From: Heterorhizobium halophytocola
Lineage (GTDB): Bacteria > Pseudomonadota > Alphaproteobacteria > Rhizobiales > Rhizobiaceae
DNA length: 64,000 nucleotides
Direction of reading: 5' to 3'
NCBI RefSeq assembly: GCF_017873095.1
Contig: NZ_JAGGJU010000008.1
Location: 222,947 to 286,946, forward strand
The translations under genes were made by a program, and so were the position numbers. Under the pieces are notes generated by a model that was given only the letters and a program-made list of their open reading frames with translations, made no database searches and had not been told where the DNA came from. Below, piece after piece: positions 44,747-53,278 of this stretch (position 1 is its first letter; every line of letters begins with the position of its first letter).

Positions 44747-46384
44747 TTGAGCTTTTCCGATCAGGCCGACCGCACCTTGGCGCTTCTCGCCGTCACGCCC
44801 GGCTGGCAGCGGCTCCGGTCGCTGCGGCAGGACTGCGACGACGAGACCGTGGCCGCGATCGTCGGCGAGGCCGCCTCGTTTGCGGAAAGGGTGCTGGCAC
44901 CGCTCGACGCGGTCGGCGACAGGATCGGCTGCCGCATCGAGAACGGCCGTGTCGTCACCCCACCGGGCTTTGCCGCCGGCTACAGGCAATTTGCCGCAGC
45001 CGGCTGGATCGGCATCGATGTTGGCGAGTGCCATGGCGGCAGCGGTCTGCCGCTTGCCGTGCAGGCCGCCTGCGCGCCGCTGTTCGAACGGGGCTGCATG
45101 TCGCTGATGATGGCGGCGGGAAGCGCGCGCGCCGCCTGCCATCTGCTGGCTGCGGTTGCCGATGCGGAGACGGCGGACCGCTGGATCCCGAAACTGCTTG
45201 CCGGAGACTGGGCCGCGACCATCTGCATTTCCGAACCGGACGCCGGCTCGGATGTCGGTCGCATCCGCACCGCTGCTGCCTGGCACGACGGCATCTGGCG
45301 GGTGACGGGGCAGAAGGTCTGGATCTCGTTCGGCGATCACGATCTCTGCGGGCGGATCGGCCATTGCCTGCTGGCCCGGACCGGCGAGGAAGCCGGCACG
45401 CGCGGCCTCAGCCTGTTTCTCGTGCCTGACCGGCATGCCGACGGCCGGCCGAACGGCGTAACGCCGGAGCGCATCGAGGAGAAGATGGGTCTGCACGGTT
45501 CGCCAACCTGCGCGCTACGCTTCGAGGCGGCCGAGGCGATCCTGCTCGGCGAGGCGGGGCGCGGCCTGCCGCAGCTCTTCGCCATGATCGAGCAGATGCG
45601 GCTGCAGACGGGCGGGCAGGGGCTGGGGCTGGCATCGGCCTGCTGCGACATCGCCGAGGCCTATGCGCGGGAGCGGCGGCAGGGCGGCGCGCCGGATGCG
45701 CCCGCCGTGCCGATTGCCGCCCATCCGGATGTCCGCCGGCAGTTGCGCTCCATGCGTCACCGCACCGAAATCCTGCGCGCCGCCCATCTGGAAATCGCCT
45801 GCGCCATGGATCTTGCCAGGATTGCGCAGGATCCGCCCGACCGTGCCGCCGCCCGCGACTTTGCCGGGACGCTGCTGCCGCTGATCAAGACCTTCGGGGC
45901 CGAGGCCGGGTTCGATATTGCCAGTGCCGGCATCCAGGTGCTGGGCGGCGCCGGCTATACGAAGGACTGGCCTCTGGAACGGCATCTGCGCGATGCGCGG
46001 GTGATGTCGATCTACGAGGGCACCACCGGCATGCAGGCGATCGATCTCCTGGCCCGAAGGCTCTGGCGCGACGGCGGCATGGGGCTGGAGATCTGTCTTG
46101 AGCGTGCCGCGGCCGATATCGCATTGGGGGGTGGCGCGCTTGCCCGGTCGGGCATGGAGGCGGTCGAGGAATTCCGCGCGCTTCTGGCGCATATGCAGGC
46201 ATTGAAAGCGACACCCGAGGCGGGACTGGAGCGGGCCGACAGCTTTTTGCGGGCGTTCTGGTGCCTCGTCTCGATCTGGATGCTGCGCCGCCTGGGATCT
46301 GTCGGTCTGGGAGAGGATGAACTGCGGCAAAGCGTCGACAGGCTGCGGGCCGAGCTTGCCCTTTTCGGGCGGCTGTGCCGCTGA
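44747..46384 (+). CDS. Acyl-CoA dehydrogenase
   Basis: A 545-residue flavoprotein of the long FadE-like bacterial type. It has ATICISEPDAGSDVGRIRTAA, RVTGQKVWISFGDHD, EEKMGLHGSPTCALRFEAAEA, QVLGGAGYTKDWPLERHLRDARVMSIYEGTT-type C-terminal sequence with the active-site Glu region. Starts with TTG at 44747, eight bases after GAGG. In this operon it may act on saturated side chains such as dihydroferulate or dihydrocoumarate esters; inference. A bidirectional terminator follows. Confidence 0.88.
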   Translation: MSFSDQADRTLALLAVTPGWQRLRSLRQDCDDETVAAIVGEAASFAERVLAPLDAVGDRIGCRIENGRVVTPPGFAAGYRQFAAAGWIGIDVGECHGGSGLPLAVQAACAPLFERGCMSLMMAAGSARAACHLLAAVADAETADRWIPKLLAGDWAATICISEPDAGSDVGRIRTAAAWHDGIWRVTGQKVWISFGDHDLCGRIGHCLLARTGEEAGTRGLSLFLVPDRHADGRPNGVTPERIEEKMGLHGSPTCALRFEAAEAILLGEAGRGLPQLFAMIEQMRLQTGGQGLGLASACCDIAEAYARERRQGGAPDAPAVPIAAHPDVRRQLRSMRHRTEILRAAHLEIACAMDLARIAQDPPDRAAARDFAGTLLPLIKTFGAEAGFDIASAGIQVLGGAGYTKDWPLERHLRDARVMSIYEGTTGMQAIDLLARRLWRDGGMGLEICLERAAADIALGGGALARSGMEAVEEFRALLAHMQALKATPEAGLERADSFLRAFWCLVSIWMLRRLGSVGLGEDELRQSVDRLRAELALFGRLCR

Positions 46385-46412
46385 AGCGGCCATCCCCGGC
46401 CGGCATCCAGGC

Positions 46413-46448
46413 AACAAAAAAGCCCGGCTTGAACCGGGCTTTTTTGTT
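46413..46448. terminator. Bidirectional intrinsic terminator
   Basis: AACAAAAAAGCCCGG (46413-46427) pairs with CCGGGCTTTTTTGTT (46434-46448) around a 6-nt loop, with T-runs on both strands. It ends the rightward fcs operon and the leftward tRNA-Leu transcript. Confidence 0.92.
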
Positions 46449-46486
46449 GATTTCCCAATCGCTTGCGCGACTGTCAATCGTGAAAT

Positions 46487-46573
46487 TGGTGCCCAGAAGA
46501 GGACTCGAACCTCCACACCCTTGCGAGTACCAGCACCTGAAGCTGGCGCGTCTACCAATTCCGCCATCTGGGC
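46487..46573 (-). tRNA. tRNA-Leu(CAG)
   Basis: An 87-nt class II tRNA with encoded CCA. The acceptor stem GCCCAGA pairs with TCTGGGC, the D-arm reads GGCGGAATTGGTAGACGC and the T-arm GGTTCGAGTCC. Anticodon CAG is complementary to 46537-46539, reading CUG, the main leucine codon in this window. Confidence 0.97.
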
Positions 46574-46853
46574 GACGAGGAGCCGTGTAAAGGCAGTGCC
46601 GGGGAGTGTCAACTGGCTTTTTTGACGTTTTCATGTCGGGACCGCACAAACCCGCGCAATGCGGGGTTTTCCAACTCAAGCTTTTTGCCGGGCGGTGAAT
46701 TTTTCCAGCAATGCCCCCCTCTGTTCGCCGCGTCCGCAACAGTCATGCGGTCTCCGCGGCGAAGCAGCCCAGCGGGTCGAGGGCATTCGCCCGGCGTCAC
46801 CTTGTCGCCGCAAGGGGATGACACATATGCCGTTGTTGTAATGTAGGAGAGGA

Positions 46854-47222
46854 ATGATGAACAGGATTTCCAAGGGGCTGATCGGCCTCGTCTTCGGTTT
46901 GGCAAGCTTCGAGCCGGCCATCGCCACGGCTGCCATGCCGGTGACGGCCATCGAGGGTGCATCGCGCAGCGATATGGTGGATGCCCGTATCGTCTGTGGC
47001 CCGCGCGGCTGTTTCGACACCCGCCACCGGCATCGCCCGCGCCATTATGACCGGCACCGGCATCGCCGCGACCACTACCGGCCAGCCCCGCCGCCGCGCC
47101 ATTACGGACGCTCGGCCCATATCCGCTGGTGCCTGGGGCGCTATCGGTCCTACAGTCCGGCGACCGACCGCTACAAGGGCTATGACGGTCGCTACCATCG
47201 CTGCTACTCACCCTATCGCTAG
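46854..47222 (+). CDS. BA14K-like secreted His/Arg/Tyr-rich protein
   Basis: About 121 residues: a signal peptide (LIGLVFGLASFEPAIATAA), a middle extremely rich in His, Arg, Tyr and Pro (RHRHRPRHYDRHRHRRDHYR), then the C-terminal motif HIRWCLGRYRSYSPATDRYKGYDGRYHRC. That last part matches the BA14K family (W-C-x3-Y-R-S-Y-x2-x-S-x-T). Brucella BA14K is an immunoreactive, lectin-like surface protein. ATG at 46854 or 46857, after AGGAGAGG. The His-rich part could bind metal. Confidence 0.8.
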   Translation: MMNRISKGLIGLVFGLASFEPAIATAAMPVTAIEGASRSDMVDARIVCGPRGCFDTRHRHRPRHYDRHRHRRDHYRPAPPPRHYGRSAHIRWCLGRYRSYSPATDRYKGYDGRYHRCYSPYR

Positions 47223-47280
47223 GGCAAGGCGCGTCCCCGATGGCGGGCCTTCGCGCCCGCCGTCGGGATGTTCTCTGCCG

Positions 47281-47574
47281 TCAGGCCGAGCCCGATGGCC
47301 GGTCGACGTGACCGAGATCCCGTTCGGGGTCGATGACGTCGCGCACCAGTTTCTTCAGCTCCTTCGGGCCCGGAAAGCCGCCATCGCGCTTGCGTTCCCA
47401 GACGAGTGCCCCGTCGACGCGGATTTCGAATCGGCCGCCGGTGGCGGGGATGAGGGCCACTTCGCCGAGATCCGGGCCGAAGGTCTGCAGCAGTTCCTGC
47501 GCCATCCAGGCGGAACGCAGGAGCCAGTTGCACTGGGTGCAATAGAGAATGCTGATCCGGGGTCCGATGCTCAT
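47281..47574 (-). CDS. SelT/SelW/SelH-family (Rdx) thioredoxin-like protein
   Basis: A 97-residue Rdx-family protein with the redox motif YCTQCNW (Cys12-x2-Cys15, Cys where animal forms have selenocysteine), TGGRFEIRVDGALVWERKRDGGFP and LKKLVRDVIDP. Likely a cytosolic thiol-disulfide protein of unknown partner. It overlaps the upstream dehydrogenase gene by ATGA. Confidence 0.88.
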   Translation of the reverse strand: MSIGPRISILYCTQCNWLLRSAWMAQELLQTFGPDLGEVALIPATGGRFEIRVDGALVWERKRDGGFPGPKELKKLVRDVIDPERDLGHVDRPSGSA

Positions 47575-48455
47575 GGGCGGTCTCGTTGCTCTGTCGTTTC
47601 AACGGCGTGGCGCACCATGACGGCGAGATCCGCCGCGCTGTAGCCGGCCGCCACCATAGCCTCGAAGCTTTGCTGCGCAAGCCGCATGGCCGGGATCGGC
47701 TGATCGAGCGCGGTGGCCACGGAATCGACGAGCCGCGCATCCTTCAAGGCGCCCGCGATCGAAAAGCCGACCGCGTCCGTCTGGCCGAGGATTACCGGGA
47801 TACGCGCCTTGAAGGCACCGCTTGCCGCCGGGCTGCCGGACAGCAGGCCGATCATCGTGTCGCGGTCCAGGCCGCATTTCTGGCCGAGCAGCAAGGCCTC
47901 CTTCAGGCACTGCCAGTAGCCGAGCAGCATCATGTTGTTGACGAGCTTGCCGGCCGCCCCGTGGCCGAGCGGTCCGACATGCAGGATACGGCCGGACAGG
48001 GCCTCGGCGACCGGCATGAAGCGGGCGACATCGGCCGCGTCTCCACCGATATAAAGACCGATGCTGCCGATGCGCACCATGTCCGGACCGCCAGCGATGG
48101 GCGCATCGATCAGGCAAGCACCCCGCGCGGCAAACGCCGCCTGATGGGCCGTCAGCGTCTGCGGACTGACGGTGCTGGTATCGACGATCAGCCGCCCGGC
48201 GATGTCGGTGTCGACGAGGCCAGAAAGGACGGCATCGACCGCTTCGTCATCGAGCAGCGCCAGAATGACGATGTCGGAGGCGGCAGCGAGCGCCGCCAGC
48301 GTTTCGCATGCGGTGATCTTCAGCGTGGCCGCTTCCTGCGGCCCCACGCCGCTTCGCCGCCAGCCGGCGACCTCGAAGCCCTGGCCGACCAGTCGCTCGG
48401 CCATCGCGCCTCCCATGCGCCCGAGGCCGGCAATCCCGATTTTGAGTGCAGTCAT
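47571..48455 (-). CDS. NAD(P)-dependent beta-hydroxyacid dehydrogenase family protein
   Basis: A 294-residue protein of the 3-hydroxyisobutyrate/tartronate-semialdehyde reductase family. Rossmann motif KIGIAGLGRMGGAMAERL, substrate loop LIDAPIAGGPDMVRIGSIGLYIGG and catalytic Lys in GPLGHGAAGKLVNNMML. The substrate cannot be told. The start at 48455 follows GGGAG; nearby ATG 48464 is an alternative. The SelW-like gene is translated from its stop. Confidence 0.85.
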   Translation of the reverse strand: MTALKIGIAGLGRMGGAMAERLVGQGFEVAGWRRSGVGPQEAATLKITACETLAALAAASDIVILALLDDEAVDAVLSGLVDTDIAGRLIVDTSTVSPQTLTAHQAAFAARGACLIDAPIAGGPDMVRIGSIGLYIGGDAADVARFMPVAEALSGRILHVGPLGHGAAGKLVNNMMLLGYWQCLKEALLLGQKCGLDRDTMIGLLSGSPAASGAFKARIPVILGQTDAVGFSIAGALKDARLVDSVATALDQPIPAMRLAQQSFEAMVAAGYSAADLAVMVRHAVETTEQRDRP

Positions 48456-48806
48456 ATGGTCCATCTCCCGATCTTTCGAGGCCGGACCATAACCGTAAAC
48501 GCCGGCTCGCGTCATCCGGTCGATCGCGATGACATATCCAAAAGCCGGGCTGAGCCCCTGGTCAGGGTCCACCGTCTTGCCGACCGGGCCGGGACGCAAC
48601 GGCGGGGCCGGGTTGGGATCGATCTGGCGCAAGCCCAGTTCAGGCGCGATGCTTGCGGCGGGCGGCAGGGCGTCCTCGCGAGCACGCCCGCATGCGTCCG
48701 CTCATGGCGCCGTGCATGGCCGAGAAACTGCACCATAAGGTAGCGGGCGCTGGAACAAAAAACCGGGATTGGCATTTTCAATTCAGTCATACAGGAGGAG
48801 AGCGAT
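48456..48806. other. 351-bp intergenic region
   Basis: No gene recognised. It separates the leftward dehydrogenase from the rightward small membrane-protein genes and must contain both promoters. A leftward frame (48512-48790) has no motif or ribosome site. AGGAGGAG at its right end is the ribosome site of the next gene. Confidence 0.5.
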
Positions 48807-49112
48807 ATGACTTACGATCCCAATCTGAACAAAGAGCGTCCCGACGTGTATACGACCCCGCGCCGTCCGGCCCGCGCAGGCGCCTGGGCCTGGGCTGCCA
48901 TCGGTGCCGTCGTGGTGCTGGGCGTTGTCGTCTGGAGCATGATGGGCGGCCCGGCAACCGATCCGACGACCACGTCGTCGACCACGCCGCCGGCCGTGAC
49001 AGACACGGCGCCGCAGCCGAATACCATGACCGCGCCGGACGCAAGCACGGACGCACCGGCTCGCAACGACGCGACCCCGGTCGCGCCCGACCAGAGCGCC
49101 CCCAAGCCGTAA
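48807..49112 (+). CDS. One-helix membrane protein with Thr/Pro-rich tail, paralogue A
   Basis: 101 residues: a cytoplasmic N-terminus with RRPARAG, a single helix (AWAAIGAVVVLGVVVWSMMGG) and an exported tail made almost only of Thr, Pro, Ala, Asp and Ser. AGGAGGAG precedes the ATG. A paralogue follows 147 bp downstream with the same plan. No family or function recognised; such tails often span or decorate the envelope. Confidence 0.72.
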   Translation: MTYDPNLNKERPDVYTTPRRPARAGAWAWAAIGAVVVLGVVVWSMMGGPATDPTTTSSTTPPAVTDTAPQPNTMTAPDASTDAPARNDATPVAPDQSAPKP

Positions 49113-49259
49113 GGCGCGCCAGAACGGCTAACTTCAAAGGCCGCTCGTCTCTACGGAGGCGGGCGGCACTTCTGCTGCATGCGACGTTTTCCGGGCTGCT
49201 GGGAACCTTTGGCCATTGCCGACCATTGTTCCTGCAAACGACACCCAGGAGGAACCCCC

Positions 49260-49550
49260 ATGGAACTGGAAAGAGATCCGGACGAAGCCCGCGCCAAGCT
49301 CGAAAGACCGGAACTGCCACCGCGCCGGCCGGCGCAATCGCCCTGGCTCGCGCTGGTCGCAGTGCTGGTGGTCGGGCTTGCGGCCTGGTGGTTCATGGGC
49401 GGCAAGGACACCGATCCGGTGACCACCGCGTCGACGCCGCAAGTCGAGCAAACCGAGCCAAAGTCCGCGGAACTGCCGTTGACCAAGCCCGGTGCCGACG
49501 GGAGCCAGACGGACCCCTCGACAACCGATACGCCGGCTGCCAAGCCCTGA
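49260..49550 (+). CDS. One-helix membrane protein with Thr/Pro-rich tail, paralogue B
   Basis: 96 residues with the same order as paralogue A: charged N-terminus ending PPRRPAQSPW, one helix (LALVAVLVVGLAAWWFMGG), then a disordered tail starting KDTDPVTTASTP, against PATDPTTTSSTP in A. AGGAGGA lies before ATG 49260. A terminator follows at 49582. The pair is a tandem duplication that has diverged. Confidence 0.72.
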   Translation: MELERDPDEARAKLERPELPPRRPAQSPWLALVAVLVVGLAAWWFMGGKDTDPVTTASTPQVEQTEPKSAELPLTKPGADGSQTDPSTTDTPAAKP

Positions 49551-49581
49551 GCGGGTGAGCCAGGTCACAGCGACGACAAGC

Positions 49582-49620
49582 AAAAGACCGTTCGCCCGAT
49601 CAGGGCGGGCGGTCTTTTTT
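49582..49620 (+). terminator. Intrinsic terminator after paralogue B
   Basis: AAAAGACCG (49582-49590) pairs with CGGTCTTTT (49610-49618), with inner CGCCC/GGGCG pairing, followed by a T-run. It ends the rightward small-protein unit. Confidence 0.85.
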
Positions 49621-49708
49621 CCTGGCCGGAAAGGCCGGATCTGTCACCACATGGAAGGGCTTGCTTCCATATTCGCGGCCTCTGCGAAGCGCAAGGCCTG
49701 GCTCGGTC

Positions 49709-50602
49709 TCACAGATTGAGCACCTTGGCCGTCAGGCTCGCCACCCTGGCGATCGCCGCGTTCTTCGTGGCCTCGTCGGCTGCACATTCGGTGAGGTAGA
49801 CGCTGACAACGAAAGGCTGCCCGTCGAAGGGCCAGACGACGGCGATGTCGTTGCTGGTGCCATGGCCGCCGGCGCCGGTCTTGTCGCCGATCCGCACCGT
49901 GTCCGGAAAGCCGGCGCGCAATTTTTCCTTGCCGGTCGTGCATTGCAGCAGCCATCCGGCGAGCAGTTCGCGTGACGGGTCCGACAGCGCGTTGCCGAGT
50001 GCCAGGGAGCCGAGCGTATGGGCAATCGCCTGGGGCGTGGTGGTGTCGCGCGGATCGCCGGGGGTGGCCTGGTTAAGCGCCGGCTCGTTGCGGTCGAGCC
50101 GGGTCATCCGGTCGCCGGTGGAGCGCAGGAAGTCCGTCACCTGCTGCGGCCCGCCGATGGCGGATAGCAGCAGATTGGCGGCCGTGTTGTCGCTGACGGT
50201 GATTGCGGCCTCGCAGAGATCGACGAGCGACATCGCGCCGCCCACATGCTTTTCCGTGACCGGCGAATAGGGGACAAGATCCGACGGACGGATCTCGACC
50301 GCCTGCTCGAGGCTCAGCTTGCCGCTGTCTGCCCCCGCCAGCACGAGGCCGACCGAAAGCGCCTTCGACGTGCTGCAGAGCGGAAAGCGCTCGTCGGCGC
50401 GGTAGCCGAAGCCCTGGCCGGTGGCAGACGCCAGTACATAGACCCCGAGCCGCGCCTTCAACTGCCCTTCCAGCGCCATGAGGGCTGCTGCGAATTGCGG
50501 GTCGACGGTATCGGCGGCCCTGAGCAGGCTCGGTGCCAAAACGCTGCCGGAGAGTGCAGCGGCGATGCTCAGCGTCTGTCTGCGTGTCAGCGAAGGCAGC
50601 AT
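49709..50602 (-). CDS. Class A beta-lactamase
   Basis: A 297-residue serine beta-lactamase. Motifs in order: active site CSTSK (Ser70 and Lys73), SDN loop VSDNTAANLLL, omega loop RNEPALNQATPGDPRDTTTP (Glu166, Asn170) and DKTGAGGHGTSND (KTG at 234-236). Cys stands at position 69, but position 238 is Gly, so the disulfide of class A carbapenemases is not possible. The N-terminus LTRRQTLSIAAALSG resembles a Tat signal. It is chromosomal in context, without mobile elements beside it, thus probably an intrinsic enzyme. The start is at 50602; a longer frame is unlikely. Confidence 0.92.
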   Translation of the reverse strand: MLPSLTRRQTLSIAAALSGSVLAPSLLRAADTVDPQFAAALMALEGQLKARLGVYVLASATGQGFGYRADERFPLCSTSKALSVGLVLAGADSGKLSLEQAVEIRPSDLVPYSPVTEKHVGGAMSLVDLCEAAITVSDNTAANLLLSAIGGPQQVTDFLRSTGDRMTRLDRNEPALNQATPGDPRDTTTPQAIAHTLGSLALGNALSDPSRELLAGWLLQCTTGKEKLRAGFPDTVRIGDKTGAGGHGTSNDIAVVWPFDGQPFVVSVYLTECAADEATKNAAIARVASLTAKVLNL

Positions 50603-50636
50603 GGCAGTCCTTAGGGGCTGTCGCCCGGCAAGATGG

Positions 50637-50936
50637 TCAAAAGCCCTGGAACAGAAAGTCCGTGGCCGCGGTGATGATGTCAGCATGCTCCCCGAGGTCG
50701 GCAATTTCAGGGCCGATAGCGGAAGCAGGAAGAGCCGAGAGACGTTGTGTGGCCATGACGTAGGTTCTGCCATCGATATCAAAGCGTGGCGTCAGGCGAG
50801 TTATCACCCATGATACCTCCTCGACGGGCTGCAAAGGTGCCATCACGCGCGAGGGCAGGTCCTGTAAAAAGTCCGACTGGAGGTCGATGGCCAACTGGTC
50901 GGCAGATCGCAGCCGGTAGACGCGAAACCGCGCCAT
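50637..50936 (-). CDS. ccdB: CcdB-family toxin
   Basis: A 99-residue CcdB-like protein; CcdB toxins poison DNA gyrase. Matches to the family are ARFRVYRLRSADQLAIDLQSD, RVMAPLQP, FDIDGRTYVMATQRLSALP and IGPEIADLGEHADIITAATDFLF. The C-terminus is F-Q-G-F where F-plasmid CcdB ends W-G-I, residues important for gyrase poisoning, so toxicity may be reduced. It starts two bases after the ccdA stop, the classical antitoxin-first order. Confidence 0.88.
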   Translation of the reverse strand: MARFRVYRLRSADQLAIDLQSDFLQDLPSRVMAPLQPVEEVSWVITRLTPRFDIDGRTYVMATQRLSALPASAIGPEIADLGEHADIITAATDFLFQGF

Positions 50937-50938
50937 GC

Positions 50939-51172
50939 TTACCACATCCGGTATTTGGCGAGCGGCAGCCCATGCTTGGCGACATAGTCGTTGTCAGCCT
51001 GGATCGCCTCGGCATTCTCGATCTTCCAGCGCCGTTCCTTTTCCGCCTTGATCGCCTGGGCGATCTCGGTGGCGGATGCGTGGGCGATATCAAGGCCGAG
51101 CGAACGGGCTTCGTCGATCATCAGCCCATCGGGGGCAACGGTGTCATTGGAGGGTTTTGCAGACGGTGCCAT
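50939..51172 (-). CDS. ccdA: CcdA-family antitoxin
   Basis: A 77-residue antitoxin. The C-terminal toxin-binding part, KAEKERRWKIENAEAIQADN then NGLPL-like HGLPLAKYRMW, parallels F-plasmid CcdA (RLRAERWKAENQEGM...). The N-terminal ribbon-helix-helix part (AKPSNDTVAPDGLMIDEARSLG) is diverged. ATG 51172 has AGGAG-like sequence upstream (GAGGAGCGCTTTC). It would autoregulate the pair with CcdB. Confidence 0.85.
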   Translation of the reverse strand: MAPSAKPSNDTVAPDGLMIDEARSLGLDIAHASATEIAQAIKAEKERRWKIENAEAIQADNDYVAKHGLPLAKYRMW

Positions 51173-51346
51173 GAAAGCGCTCCTCGTGAAGGCCGGATCA
51201 TAGCGCGGCAACCGGCGAAGGGCAAAGGGTGGCTGACCGGACATCTGCGACGCCCGGATTTGGACGCCGATCAAGATGTTGCCAGAGCACGCGGCAATCC
51301 GAACGGCCTCATGTGTCTGCGGGGGCGGTCGTTCGAAGACGCGAAA

Positions 51347-51365
51347 GTGAGGGCGAAGCCCTCAC
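51347..51365 (-). terminator. lepA terminator hairpin
   Basis: GTGAGGGC (51347-51354) pairs with GCCCTCAC (51358-51365) around a 3-nt loop, overlapping the lepA stop codon; TTTC follows on the minus strand. A compact, probably moderate terminator. Confidence 0.6.
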
Positions 51366-53185
51366 TCGTCGCTCATCTTCAGGGCGGCGATGAACGCTTC
51401 CTGCGGGATCTCGACCTTGCCGAACTGGCGCATGCGCTTCTTGCCGGCCTTCTGCTTGTCGAGCAGCTTGCGCTTGCGGGACGCGTCGCCGCCGTAGCAC
51501 TTTGCGGTCACGTCCTTGCGCATCGCCGAAATCGTCTCGCGGGCGATCACGTTGCCGCCGATCGCGGCCTGGATCGGGATCTTGAACATGTGCCGCGGGA
51601 TCAGGTCCTTCAGCTTTTCGCACATGTCGCGGCCGCGCTTTTCGGCAGCCGAACGGTGCACCAGCATGGAGAGCGCATCGACCGGTTCGCCATTGACCAT
51701 GATCGACATCTTCACGAGATTGCCCTCGCGATAGGCGTCGAGATGGTAGTCGAAAGAGGCATACCCCTTGGAGATCGACTTCAGCCGGTCGTAGAAATCG
51801 AACACGACTTCGTTGAGCGGCAGTTCATAGGTCAGCATGGCGCGCTTGCCGACATAGGTCAGCTCGGTCTGGATGCCGCGGCGATCCTGGCAGAGCTTGA
51901 GGATGCCGCCGAGATAGTCGTCGGGCGTCAGGATCGTCGCCTTGATCCACGGTTCGTGGATTTCCGAGATGCGCACGACATCGGGCATGTCTGCCGGATT
52001 GTGCAGTTCGCGCTCGCTGCCATCCGTCATCTGCAGCTTGTAGACCACCGAGGGCGCGGTGGCGATCAGGTCGAGGTTGAATTCGCGTTCGAGACGTTCC
52101 TGGATGATTTCCAGATGCAGCAGGCCGAGGAAGCCGCAGCGGAAACCGAAGCCCAGCGCCGCCGAGCTTTCCATTTCGAACGAGAACGACGCGTCGTTGA
52201 GGCGCAGCTTGCCCACGGCCGAGCGCAGGTCCTCGAAATCGGCCGCATCGACCGGGAAAAGGCCACAGAAGACCACAGGCTGGGCCGGCTTGAAGCCGGG
52301 CAGCATGGTTTCGGTCGGCTTCTTGTCGTCGGTGATCGTATCGCCGACGCGCGTATCGGCCACTTCCTTGATCGAGCCGGTGAAGACGCCGATCTCGCCG
52401 GGACCCAGCGAATCGACGATCACCATTTTCGGCGTCAGGATGCCGACGCGCTCGACGTGGTAGCGGGCGTCCGTGCCCATCATGCGGATGACCTGACCCT
52501 TGGACAGCACGCCGTCGATGACGCGCACCAGGACCATGACGCCGAGATAGGTGTCGTACCAGCTGTCGACGAGCAGCGCCTTCAGCGGCGCGGTTTCACC
52601 CTTTTCGGTCTTCGGCGGCGGCAGCTTGTGGACGATCGCCTCCAGCACGTCGGGAATGCCGAACCCGGTCTTGGCCGAAATCATCACGGCCTCCGAGGCG
52701 TCGATGCCGATCACTTCCTCGATCTGTTCCTTGATCCGGTCGGGCTCGGCCGCCGGCAGGTCGATCTTGTTGAGCACGGTGACGATCTCGTGGTCGTTGT
52801 CGATCGCCTGGTAGACATTGGCGAGCGTCTGGGCTTCCACGCCTTGGCTGGCATCGACGACCAGCAGCGAGCCTTCGCAGGCGCTCAGCGAACGCGACAC
52901 CTCATAGGCGAAGTCGACATGGCCGGGCGTGTCGATCAGGTTCAGCACATAGGTCTCGCCATTCTTGGCGACATAGTGCAGGCGCACCGTCTGGGCCTTG
53001 ATGGTGATGCCGCGTTCGCGCTCGATATCCATCGAGTCGAGAACCTGGTCGCTCATGTCGCGCTCGGCAAGGCCGCCGGTCGTCTGGATCAGACGGTCGG
53101 CCAGCGTCGACTTGCCGTGGTCGATATGGGCCACGATCGAGAAATTGCGGATATGGTCAAGGGGCGTGCGCGAAGATGTGCTCAT
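51362..53185 (-). CDS. lepA: Elongation factor 4 (LepA)
   Basis: A 607-residue translational GTPase that back-translocates stalled ribosomes. G1 is [12 protein letters not shown], switch I has [11 protein letters not shown]3 is DTPGHVDF and G4 is NKIDLPAA. The LepA-specific C-terminal domain is intact to [14 protein letters not shown]. Length matches the family. It stands as a single gene. Confidence 0.97.
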   Translation of the reverse strand: MSTSSRTPLDHIRNFSIVAHIDHGKSTLADRLIQTTGGLAERDMSDQVLDSMDIERERGITIKAQTVRLHYVAKNGETYVLNLIDTPGHVDFAYEVSRSLSACEGSLLVVDASQGVEAQTLANVYQAIDNDHEIVTVLNKIDLPAAEPDRIKEQIEEVIGIDASEAVMISAKTGFGIPDVLEAIVHKLPPPKTEKGETAPLKALLVDSWYDTYLGVMVLVRVIDGVLSKGQVIRMMGTDARYHVERVGILTPKMVIVDSLGPGEIGVFTGSIKEVADTRVGDTITDDKKPTETMLPGFKPAQPVVFCGLFPVDAADFEDLRSAVGKLRLNDASFSFEMESSAALGFGFRCGFLGLLHLEIIQERLEREFNLDLIATAPSVVYKLQMTDGSERELHNPADMPDVVRISEIHEPWIKATILTPDDYLGGILKLCQDRRGIQTELTYVGKRAMLTYELPLNEVVFDFYDRLKSISKGYASFDYHLDAYREGNLVKMSIMVNGEPVDALSMLVHRSAAEKRGRDMCEKLKDLIPRHMFKIPIQAAIGGNVIARETISAMRKDVTAKCYGGDASRKRKLLDKQKAGKKRMRQFGKVEIPQEAFIAALKMSDE

Positions 53186-53278
53186 GGTTCGCGCATATAG
53201 CAGCGGTCATTGATCCCGCAAAGCGGAAAGATTGCCGAAAGCCTGCCGGATCAGCCGGGATTTGCTGGTTTTGCAGCC

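Noticed and set aside
46487..46573. tRNA-Leu or tRNA-Ser as an integration site of a genomic island
   Set aside because: No integrase gene, no duplicated tRNA 3' end and no matching composition change was seen next to either tRNA.
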